The position numbers and the translations under genes were made by a program. Of a stretch of 64,000 nt of DNA, positions 54,495 to 61,894 are shown in pieces; position 1 is the first letter of the stretch; every line of letters begins with the position of its first letter. Source of the DNA: Sutterella wadsworthensis 2_1_59BFAA. GTDB taxonomy: Bacteria > Pseudomonadota > Gammaproteobacteria > Burkholderiales > Burkholderiaceae_F. Under the pieces are notes generated by a model. The model was given only the letters and a program-made list of their open reading frames with translations, did no database searches and was not told where the DNA came from. The stretch lies in assembly GCF_000297775.1 (NCBI RefSeq), contig NZ_JH815516.1, forward strand, positions 9,226 through 73,225, written 5' to 3'.

Positions 54495-54556
54495 AGAGGG
54501 CGTTCAAATGCGTCTCTCGGGAAGACTGAGGGACGCATGAAAATGAGAGTGAAAAA

Positions 54557-54594
54557 ATCGGGAGCCTCCGTTGCGGAGACTCCCGATTTTATTT
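54557..54594. terminator. Bidirectional terminator between nucleoside hydrolase and TetR genes
   Basis: CGGGAGCCTCCG-TTGC-GGAGACTCCCG with TTTTATTT on the plus strand and TTTTTT on the minus strand. It can end both the salvage operon and the efflux operon. Confidence 0.88.
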
Positions 54595-54600
54595 AGAAGC

Positions 54601-54634
54601 TTCAGGCTTCAGGCCTCAGGCCTCAGGCCTCAGG
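54601..54634. repeat. Tandem 7-bp repeat at the 3' end of the TetR gene
   Basis: About 4.9 copies of a TTCAGGC/CTCAGGC heptamer. The TetR stop codon (54623-54625) lies inside it. Because 7 is not a multiple of 3, slippage would change the regulator's last residues. Confidence 0.75.
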
Positions 54635-55345
54635 TTTTTCGGAGACCGGATAGTAGGCGCAGGCCATGGCTTCGGCCCTGAGCTTGGCCTCGGCGGATGC
54701 TGCGGCCTGGTCCTCGGCCTCATCGAGCGCGAGGATCTGCTTGATGCGCTTGATGGCCATCTCACGCACGAGCGGCACGTCCATTTCGGGCGTGAAGATG
54801 TGCGCGAGGCGCAGGCCTTCGAGCATGGCGCGGATGGTCATGCAGCGGCTCTCGATCACTTCGTAGGGCGGTGCGTAGCGGCGCTCCTCCTTCATCGCGA
54901 GGAGCTGAGCCTCGACGATGTGGTTGCGGACCTTGCTCGCGGCGGCCACGACGATTTCATAGACCTTCGGGTTGATGAGGGCCTCGTTCATGATCGCGAT
55001 GGAGAGCGACGTGTTGTCGAGGTTGAGGTAGGCGTCGACTACCTGGCCGAGCTCCTTGTCCATGCGCTCTTCGGGCGGCAGGTCGGCGAACTTGTCGGTG
55101 TCGATCATGTCGAGGAACTCCTGCGTGCGCAGTTCGACGAGCGCCTCGATGATCGCTTCCTTGTTGCTGAAGTAGTTGTAGATGTGGCCGGCGCTCATCC
55201 CGAACTCCTGCGCGATGTCGCGCAGGGTCGTCTTGTGGAAGCCCTGCTTCTTGAAGCAGCGTTGGGCGGCGTCGAGTATCTGGTTGCGGCGTGAGTGGCG
55301 CTGGTGCTTGCCCGCCTTGTGAATGGTGAATGTCACTTTGGCCAT
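54623..55345 (-). CDS. TetR/AcrR-family transcriptional repressor of the efflux operon
   Basis: This 240-aa repressor has a TetR N-terminal HTH: RRNQILDAAQRCFKKQGFHKTTLRDIAQEFGMSAGHIYNYFSNKEAIIEALVE. The C-terminal ligand domain follows, with an Ala-rich tail. ATG 55345 lies 3 bp after the outer-membrane factor stop, so the repressor is the last gene of the efflux operon rather than divergent from it. It probably binds the three CTGAAC-N4-GTTCAG palindromes at 61306-61375, giving feedback control. Confidence 0.9.
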   Translation of the reverse strand: MAKVTFTIHKAGKHQRHSRRNQILDAAQRCFKKQGFHKTTLRDIAQEFGMSAGHIYNYFSNKEAIIEALVELRTQEFLDMIDTDKFADLPPEERMDKELGQVVDAYLNLDNTSLSIAIMNEALINPKVYEIVVAAASKVRNHIVEAQLLAMKEERRYAPPYEVIESRCMTIRAMLEGLRLAHIFTPEMDVPLVREMAIKRIKQILALDEAEDQAAASAEAKLRAEAMACAYYPVSEKPEA

Positions 55346-55348
55346 GGA

Positions 55349-56782
55349 TTACTCCTTGTCGGCCGGCTGCGCTTCGGCTACGGTCGTGCCGCCGCCGAGC
55401 ACCTTGTAGAGGGTGATGGCGCTCATCGACTTGGAGAGTTCGGCGCCGATGAGGGCCTGCTTGGCGCCGACCATGGCGCGCTGGCTCGTCAGAACGTCGT
55501 TGTAGGAGATGGCGCCCGCCTTGTAGCTGGCGTCGGAGAGTTCCCAGGCCTTGGTGGCGGCCTCGGCGTATTCGCGGCGGGCCGTGAGTTCACGGTCCAT
55601 CGTGCCTTCGGTGGCGAGGGCGTCGGAGACTTCCCTGAAGGCGGTCTGAATGGCCTTTTCGTAGTTCGCGACGGCGATCTTCTGGCCGACCTTGGCGGCT
55701 TCAAGGGTGGCGACGTTGCGGCCGCCCGTGAAGATCGGAAGGTTCACGGAGGGCGTGAAGGACCAGAAGCCCGTGTGCGCGTCGAAGAGGTTCGAGAGCT
55801 GCATGCCCGTGGTGCCTGCGCCGGCGGTGATCGAGACGCTCGGGAAGAAGGCGGCTCGGGCGACGCCGATGTTGGCTTCGGCGCTGATCAGGTCACGTTC
55901 GCTCGCAGCGATGTCGGGACGCTTGAGGAGCACTTCGGAGGGAAGGCCGGCGGGGAGGACGGCCGTCTGCGTGACGCCGGTGGCGAGACCCGCAGGGAGC
56001 AGATCCTCGGGGACGGTGGTGCCGCAGAGAAGGTCGAGGGCGTTCTTGTCCTGCGCGACGGCGCGGATGTAGGACGCGATCTGGGCGCGGGCGGCCGTGA
56101 CCGTCGTGCGGGCCTGCTCATAGTCGAGCCTGCTCGCGGCGCCGAGCCTGTAGCTTTCCTCGATGAGGCGGAAGCTTTCCTCCTGGCTTGCGAGGGTCTC
56201 CTTCTGGAGCTCGAGTTGGGCGCGGTCGGCGCCGAGCGCAAGCCAGCCGGAGGCGACCTGGGCGATCAGGGCGCTCTGGGCGGAGCGGCGGGCGTCCTCG
56301 GAGGCGAGGTAGGCCTGCAGGGCCTGTTCGTTGAGGTTGCGCACGCGGCCGAAGAAGTCGAGCTCATAGCTCGTCATGGCGAGCTGGGCCGTGTAGGTGT
56401 GGGTCGTCGTGCTCGTGCCGGCGACGCTTGCCGGGGTGTGCTTGCCTGCGTTGCTAGCGGCGGCGGCGACGGTCGGGAAGAGCTCGGAGCGCTGCACGCC
56501 GTAGAGGGCGCGGGCCTTTTCAATGTTGAGGGCCGAGACGCGGAGGTCGCGGTTTTCCTTGAGGGCGAGATCGATCACCTTGCGAAGGCGCTCGTCCGTG
56601 AAGAAGGCCTGCCATGCGGGCAGGGCTTCGCTGCGCACGGAGGCGGCGTCGTAGGCTTCGCCCGTGGGCCACGCCTGTTCGACGGGCGCGGCGGGACGCT
56701 CGTGGTCCGGGGCGAGGTTGACGCAGCCTGTCAGGGCGAGGGCCGCGCAGAGGGGAAGGATCTTGAAAATCGTCGTGGACAT
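55349..56782 (-). CDS. RND efflux outer-membrane factor lipoprotein (OprM/NodT type)
   Basis: This 477-aa protein is of the TolC-like outer-membrane channel family. It is exported by a lipoprotein signal peptide with lipobox LTGC (ALALTGCVNLAPDHERP, Cys about 19). Two OEP repeats are present, with typical segments LRVSALNIEKARALYGVQRSELFPTV, SYELDFFGRVRNLNEQALQAYLA, LLKRPDIAASERDLISAEANIGVARAAFFPSV and YKAGAISYNDVLTSQRAMVGAK. Start ATG 56782 was chosen for the signal peptide. It lies 83 bp after the RND pump gene in the same operon and completes a tripartite pump. Confidence 0.93.
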   Translation of the reverse strand: MSTTIFKILPLCAALALTGCVNLAPDHERPAAPVEQAWPTGEAYDAASVRSEALPAWQAFFTDERLRKVIDLALKENRDLRVSALNIEKARALYGVQRSELFPTVAAAASNAGKHTPASVAGTSTTTHTYTAQLAMTSYELDFFGRVRNLNEQALQAYLASEDARRSAQSALIAQVASGWLALGADRAQLELQKETLASQEESFRLIEESYRLGAASRLDYEQARTTVTAARAQIASYIRAVAQDKNALDLLCGTTVPEDLLPAGLATGVTQTAVLPAGLPSEVLLKRPDIAASERDLISAEANIGVARAAFFPSVSITAGAGTTGMQLSNLFDAHTGFWSFTPSVNLPIFTGGRNVATLEAAKVGQKIAVANYEKAIQTAFREVSDALATEGTMDRELTARREYAEAATKAWELSDASYKAGAISYNDVLTSQRAMVGAKQALIGAELSKSMSAITLYKVLGGGTTVAEAQPADKE

Positions 56783-56864
56783 GATGTTTGTTCCGTGAGG
56801 GCGGCGGAGCGGGTGAGGCCCGCCGCCCTGAGATTTCAATGTGTCGTGATGTCAGTCACCTGCA

Positions 56865-59800
56865 TCAGGCCTGCTGGATCTGGTTCTTTTCGTGGCGCTT
56901 CTTGCCGCCGAGGAAGCGGTCGACGAGCACGTAGAAGACCGGGACGAAGGCGATGCAGAGGAAGGTGCCTGCGAGCATGCCGCCGAGCACGCCCACGCCG
57001 ATGGCGTTCTGGGCGCCGGCGCCCGCGCCGTGGGCCATGGCGAGCGGGAGCACGCCGAGACCGAAGGCGAGGGAGGTCATGAGAATCGGACGCAGGCGGA
57101 CACGCACGGCCTCTTCGGCGGCGTGGATCGCATCCTTGCCCTGTTCCATGTACTCCTTGGCGAATTCCACAATCAGAATGGCGTTCTTGCTCACCAGACC
57201 GATCGTCGTGAGAAGGCCGACCTGGAAGTAGATGTCGTTGGACATGCCGAGCGCGCCGGTGAGGCCGAGGGCGCCCACGACGCCGCAGGGCACCACGAGG
57301 AGCACCGCGATCGGGACGGACCAGCTTTCATAAAGGGCGGCAAGGCAGAGGAACACCACGAGGATCGAGAGCGCGAAGAGCGCGGGACCCTGGTTGCCTG
57401 CGGCCTTTTCCTGGTACGAAACGCCGTTCCAGGCGATTTCGTAGCCGGCGGGGAAGACTTCTTTGGCGATTTCCTCAATGGCGGCCATAGCCTGACCGGA
57501 GGAGACGCCCGCACGCGGGTTGCCCTGGATGTTCACGGCGGGAAGGCCGTTGAAGCGTTCGAGACGCGGGCTGCCGTAGGTCCATTCGAACTTGGCGAAC
57601 GTGCCGATGGGCACCATCTCGCCGTTGGCATTGCGAACGTGCCAGCCGAGGATGTCTTCGGGCTGCATGCGCGAGCCCGTGTTGCCCATGACCCAGACCT
57701 GCTTGACGCGGCCGCGGTCCATGTAGTCGTTGACGTAGGAGCCGGAGAGGACGGTCGAGATGGCGGAGTTGACTTCGCCGATGCTGAGGTTTAGGGCCGA
57801 GAGCTTTTCATAGTCGAGCACGAGCTTCAACTGCGTCGTGTCGGCCATGCCGTTGTGGCGGACCATCGTCAGACGCGGGTCGGCGTTGGCCTTCATCAGG
57901 AACTGGCCCATGTACTGCATGAGCTTGTCGTGCGTGCCGCCCGTGTTGTCCTGGATGTAGAGGTCGAAGCCGTCGGCCACGCCGAGTTCGGGAACCGGCG
58001 GAAGCGGGAAGACGAAGGTGCTGGCCTGCTTGAAGTCCGGGTGACCCATGAGGATGCCCATGGTGCGGCCCTGGATGGCGGCGACCGACGTGTCGGGCGT
58101 CGTGCGCTCGCTCCAGTCGCGAAGCTTCAGGAAGCCCAGAGCCATGTTCTGGTCCGTACCCGCGAAGGAGAAGCCGCGGACCACGAAGACGGACTCGACG
58201 GACTTGGCTTCGGTCTTGGCGAACGTCTGCTGGATCTTCTTCATCTCAAGGTCGGTGCGCTCGAGCGTCGCGCCGTCGGGGAGCTGGGACATCATCATGA
58301 GGACGCCCTGGTCTTCCTGCGGCATGAACGAGGTTGGCAGCGCCTTGAAGCCCCAGACCATCAGGCCGACGACGGCGGCGTAGGCGACGAGCATGACGCT
58401 CCAGCCGTGGATCGACTTGGCGATGAGGGCCTTGACGGACTGCGTGAAGGCGTCGAAGCTGCGGTTGAACCAGCCGAAGAAGCCGCCCTTGCCGTGGTGC
58501 TCCTCATGGTTGACCGGCTTGAGCATCGTGGCGCAGAGGGCCGGCGTCAGCGTCAGGGCGACGACGACGGAAAGCGCCATGGCCGAGACGATGGTCACCG
58601 AGAACTGGCGGTAGATGACGCCCGTGGAGCCGCCGAAGAAGGCCATCGGCACGAACACGGCCGAAAGGACCATGGCGATGCCCACGAGGGCCGACTGGAT
58701 TTCACCCATCGACTTGATGGTGGCGGTCTTCGGGTCGGTGCCGTCCTCGCGCATCACGCGCTCGACGTTCTCCACGACCACGATGGCGTCGTCCACCAAT
58801 AGACCGATGGCGAGCACCATGGCGAACATCGTCAGCATGTTGATGGAGAATCCGCAGACGAAGAGTGCGCCGAACGTGCCCAGAAGCACGACCGGCACGG
58901 CGATCGTCGGGATGAGCGTCGCGCGGAAGTTCTGCAGGAAGAGGTACATCACCACGACGACGAGCACGATGGCTTCAAAGAGCGTCTTGATCACGCCCTT
59001 GAGAGCTGCGGAGACGAACGGCGTCGTGTCGAACGGAATCACGACTTCCATGCCTTCGGGGAAGCTCGGCTTGAGTTCCTCGACGCGTTCGAGCACGGCC
59101 TTCTGCGTGGCGATGGCGTTGGCGCCCGAAGCGAGCTTGATGGCCATGCCGGAGGCCGGATAGTCGTCGTAGGTGGCGAAGGCCATGTAGGTCTGCTGGC
59201 CGACGGCGACTTCAGCGACGTCGCGCAGGTAGACCTTGGCGCCGTCCTCGGTCGTCTTGAGGAGGATGTTGCGGAATTCCTCAGGCGTCTGCAGCAAGCT
59301 TGCCGACGAGATGGTGGCCGTGAAGAGCTGCTTGCCGTCGGTCGGTTGCTGGGCGATGCCGCCGGCGGAGACCTGGGCGTTCTGGGCCGAGATGGCGGCC
59401 TTGACTTCGCTCGGGTTGAGCTTGTACTTCACCATCTTGCTCGGGTCGAGCCAGATGCGCATGGCGTATTCGGAGCCGAACACTTCGGCTTCACCGACGC
59501 CCTGCACGCGCGAGAGCGGCTCCTGAACATGGGCGACGAGGTAGTCGCCCAAGTCGGAGGCGTTCATGCTGTGGTCCTTGGAGATGAAGCCCACGACCAT
59601 CAGGAAGTTGGCGGACGTCTTCTGAATGGTGACGCCCATCTGCTGCACGACCTGCGGAAGCGTGGTCAGGGCCGTCTGGATCTTGTTCTGGACCTGAACC
59701 TGAGCCATGTCGGGGTTCGTGCCGGCCTCGAAGGTCACCGTGATGGACACGCGGCCCGTCGAGTCGGACGTCGACGACATGTAGAGGTAGCCGTCAAGAC

Positions 59801-60014
59801 CGGTGAGGTTCTGCTCGATGATCTGCGTGACGGTGTTTTCGATCGTCTCGGCGGAGGCGCCCGGATAGGTGGCGGAGATGCTTACCTGCGGAGGCGCGAT
59901 CTGCGGGAACTGGCTGATCGGCAGCCTGAGGATGGAGAGAGCGCCCGCGAGCATGATCACGATGGCGATCACCCACGAGAAGACGGGCCTCTCAATGAAA
60001 AAGCGTGAGAACAT
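56865..60014 (-). CDS. RND multidrug efflux inner-membrane pump (AcrB/MexB type)
   Basis: This 1049-aa transporter is full length for AcrB. It starts MFSRFFIERPVFSWVIAIVIMLAGALSILRLP as in HAE-1 pumps. The proton-relay aspartates lie in TM4, GLLVDDAIVVVENVERVM. Other family landmarks are TYPGASAETIENTVTQIIEQNL, the second-half PQEDQGVLMMMSQLPDGATLERT, and the late KNAILIVEFAKEYMEQGK with AVRVRLRPILMTSLAF. It is 21 bp downstream of the adaptor gene. Confidence 0.96.
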   Translation of the reverse strand: MFSRFFIERPVFSWVIAIVIMLAGALSILRLPISQFPQIAPPQVSISATYPGASAETIENTVTQIIEQNLTGLDGYLYMSSTSDSTGRVSITVTFEAGTNPDMAQVQVQNKIQTALTTLPQVVQQMGVTIQKTSANFLMVVGFISKDHSMNASDLGDYLVAHVQEPLSRVQGVGEAEVFGSEYAMRIWLDPSKMVKYKLNPSEVKAAISAQNAQVSAGGIAQQPTDGKQLFTATISSASLLQTPEEFRNILLKTTEDGAKVYLRDVAEVAVGQQTYMAFATYDDYPASGMAIKLASGANAIATQKAVLERVEELKPSFPEGMEVVIPFDTTPFVSAALKGVIKTLFEAIVLVVVVMYLFLQNFRATLIPTIAVPVVLLGTFGALFVCGFSINMLTMFAMVLAIGLLVDDAIVVVENVERVMREDGTDPKTATIKSMGEIQSALVGIAMVLSAVFVPMAFFGGSTGVIYRQFSVTIVSAMALSVVVALTLTPALCATMLKPVNHEEHHGKGGFFGWFNRSFDAFTQSVKALIAKSIHGWSVMLVAYAAVVGLMVWGFKALPTSFMPQEDQGVLMMMSQLPDGATLERTDLEMKKIQQTFAKTEAKSVESVFVVRGFSFAGTDQNMALGFLKLRDWSERTTPDTSVAAIQGRTMGILMGHPDFKQASTFVFPLPPVPELGVADGFDLYIQDNTGGTHDKLMQYMGQFLMKANADPRLTMVRHNGMADTTQLKLVLDYEKLSALNLSIGEVNSAISTVLSGSYVNDYMDRGRVKQVWVMGNTGSRMQPEDILGWHVRNANGEMVPIGTFAKFEWTYGSPRLERFNGLPAVNIQGNPRAGVSSGQAMAAIEEIAKEVFPAGYEIAWNGVSYQEKAAGNQGPALFALSILVVFLCLAALYESWSVPIAVLLVVPCGVVGALGLTGALGMSNDIYFQVGLLTTIGLVSKNAILIVEFAKEYMEQGKDAIHAAEEAVRVRLRPILMTSLAFGLGVLPLAMAHGAGAGAQNAIGVGVLGGMLAGTFLCIAFVPVFYVLVDRFLGGKKRHEKNQIQQA

Positions 60015-60035
60015 GGTTTTCTGCCTCAGTCCGTA

Positions 60036-61229
60036 TTAGTAGAGGGACTTGCCCGTCTTGTCGAGCATCTTGGAGGCGTCGGCCTCCTTGGGCGAAACGG
60101 TGGCGCCGGCGCGGGTGCGCTGGAAACCCTCGAAGACGACGCGGTCGCCGGCCTTGAGGCCGGACTCGACGAGCCAGCTCGTGCCGATCGAGCGGGAGGC
60201 CGTGATCTTGCGGGTGGCGATCTTGTTCTCGGCGTCGATCACCCAGACCGAGGCGTTGCCCTTGGCGTCGCGCATCACGCACTGCATCGGAATGACGATG
60301 GAGTCGGGACGCACGCCCTCGACGAGGTTGGCGCGGACGTAGAGGCCGGGGAGAAGAACCTTGTCCGGGTTCGGGAACACGGCGCGGACGTTGACCATGC
60401 CGGTGGATTCGTTGACGGTGACGTCGGTGAACGTCAGCTCGCCCTCGTGCGGGTAGACGGAGCCGTCGTCAAAGACGAGCTGAACGCGGGCGCTCTGGTT
60501 GTCGCCGGACTTGAGCACGCCGGAGGCGATGTCGCGGCGGATGCGCATCAGGTCGTCGGCCTTCTGCGTCACGTCGACGTAGATCGGGTCGAGCTGCTGC
60601 ACGCGCGTGAGCGGCGTGGCCTGGTAGGCGGCCATCAGCGCGCCTTCCGTGAATTCGGAGCGGGAGATGCGGCCCGAGATCGGGGAGAGCACCTTCGTGT
60701 ACTGCATGTTGACCTTCGCGGTCGCCACGGCGGCCTCGGCGGCCTTCTGGTTGGCGACGGCGGACTTGAGCGCGGCCTGGGCGGCGTCGTCGGACTGCTT
60801 CGAGACGGCGTTGATCTTGACGAGCTCGGAGGAGCGCTTCGCGTCGGCGCGGGCCTTCACAAGGTTGGCATTGGCCTGGCCGAGCGAGGCTTCTGCGGAC
60901 TTGAGCGCGGCGACGTAGGGGGCGTCGTCGATCTGATAGAGCTGCTGGCCGGCCTTGACTTCGGAGCCGTCCTTGAAGAGCTTCTTGACGAGGACGCCGT
61001 TGACCTGCGGGCGAACCTCGGCTTCATAGTAGGCGCTGGTGCGGCCCGTCAGGGTCGTCTGAAGCGTCTGGTCGGTCGTCTTGGCCGTCACGTAGGTGAC
61101 TTCCGTCGGAGGCATCTGCCTCTGGGTGGCCTGACCCTGCTGGGCGCCGTCCTTGCAGCCGGTGAGCACGGTCGTGGAAGCCAGGGCGCACATCAGCGCC
61201 AGGGTGATGGTTTTGTGCGTTGACAACAT
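60036..61229 (-). CDS. RND efflux periplasmic adaptor (membrane fusion protein, AcrA type)
   Basis: This 397-aa adaptor links pump and outer-membrane channel. ATG 61229 (MLSTHKTITLALMCALASTTVLTGCKDG) gives a lipoprotein signal peptide with Cys about 25. The family core follows: TLTGRTSAYYEAEVRPQVNGVLVKKLFKDGSEVKAGQQLYQID (lipoyl half), an alpha-hairpin (about 100-170), and VLSPISGRISRSEFTEGALM. It is the first gene of the operon adaptor-pump-channel-TetR. AGAAGG stands before the start, and the operon promoter and operators lie at 61300-61380. Confidence 0.94.
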   Translation of the reverse strand: MLSTHKTITLALMCALASTTVLTGCKDGAQQGQATQRQMPPTEVTYVTAKTTDQTLQTTLTGRTSAYYEAEVRPQVNGVLVKKLFKDGSEVKAGQQLYQIDDAPYVAALKSAEASLGQANANLVKARADAKRSSELVKINAVSKQSDDAAQAALKSAVANQKAAEAAVATAKVNMQYTKVLSPISGRISRSEFTEGALMAAYQATPLTRVQQLDPIYVDVTQKADDLMRIRRDIASGVLKSGDNQSARVQLVFDDGSVYPHEGELTFTDVTVNESTGMVNVRAVFPNPDKVLLPGLYVRANLVEGVRPDSIVIPMQCVMRDAKGNASVWVIDAENKIATRKITASRSIGTSWLVESGLKAGDRVVFEGFQRTRAGATVSPKEADASKMLDKTGKSLY

Positions 61230-61305
61230 GTCAATGTACCTTCTGGTTTTTGTCGAAAACGGTTGTATCAGGTCGTCGGAAAGTGCCGTGTTGCGGGACT
61301 CTTTC

Positions 61306-61375
61306 CTGAACACCTGTTCAGAAATGACTGAACGGCTGTTCAGAATTCTAGCAAACCTTCTGAACGAACGTTCAG
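61306..61375 (-). promoter_or_regulatory. Promoter region with three CTGAAC-N4-GTTCAG operators
   Basis: Three 16-bp inverted repeats occur here: CTGAACACCTGTTCAG (61306-61321), CTGAACGGCTGTTCAG (61328-61343) and CTGAACGAACGTTCAG (61360-61375). They surround a TAGAAT -10 box read on the minus strand (in the segment 61344-61350). The arrangement fits repression by a TetR-type dimer, most likely the operon's own last gene. Confidence 0.75.
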
Positions 61376-61831
61376 GATTGTACCAAATCGAAACGGCGCC
61401 GAACGTAAAGATTCTTCAATTTTCGAGCGCTTTTTCCGATGTTTCTGACGCGTGCTTCATCATTGGGATCGCTACTGCTCGAGGGGAAGACGAGGTTTTC
61501 GGGACTTTCGCGCTGTAAAACGGCGCGCAGTCTCAGTAGTGTCCTCTGCAATCCCACAGGTATGAACGGATCGTCAGTTCCGGGTGTTCGAAGAAGATAG
61601 CCGACTAATCAAGTGATTTTGCCGAAAGTTGACGGCAGAAGACGGAAAACCTGATCCTTCTCGTTGAGGGAGAGGCCTTTTGACGGCGGGGCGGGGAGGA
61701 AGGGCGGAGGCGTCGCGGGGACCCCGGCGCTCGCGGTTTCGCCTGCGGCATCACGAGGGCGTGCTGCGCATGGACGACGCGCGCCGTGATAAGCCTGCAG
61801 GCGTAGGGAGACGGCGGGGTTCGATGCAAAA
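61376..61831. other. Intergenic region, no gene seen
   Basis: These 456 bp lie between the efflux promoter and the terminator of the right-hand helicase gene. The short frames have no supporting features. Confidence 0.4.
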
Positions 61832-61866
61832 CCGCCCGCGGGAGAGGCGTTTCTCCTGCGGGCGGC
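61832..61866 (-). terminator. Terminator of the helicase gene
   Basis: A long GC-rich inverted repeat, CCGCCCGCGGGAGA with TCTCCTGCGGGCGG, followed on the minus strand by TTTTGC. It lies about 30 bp past the helicase stop. Confidence 0.75.
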
Positions 61867-61894
61867 GGGTCACTTGCGGTTTTTCACCGGTCCG

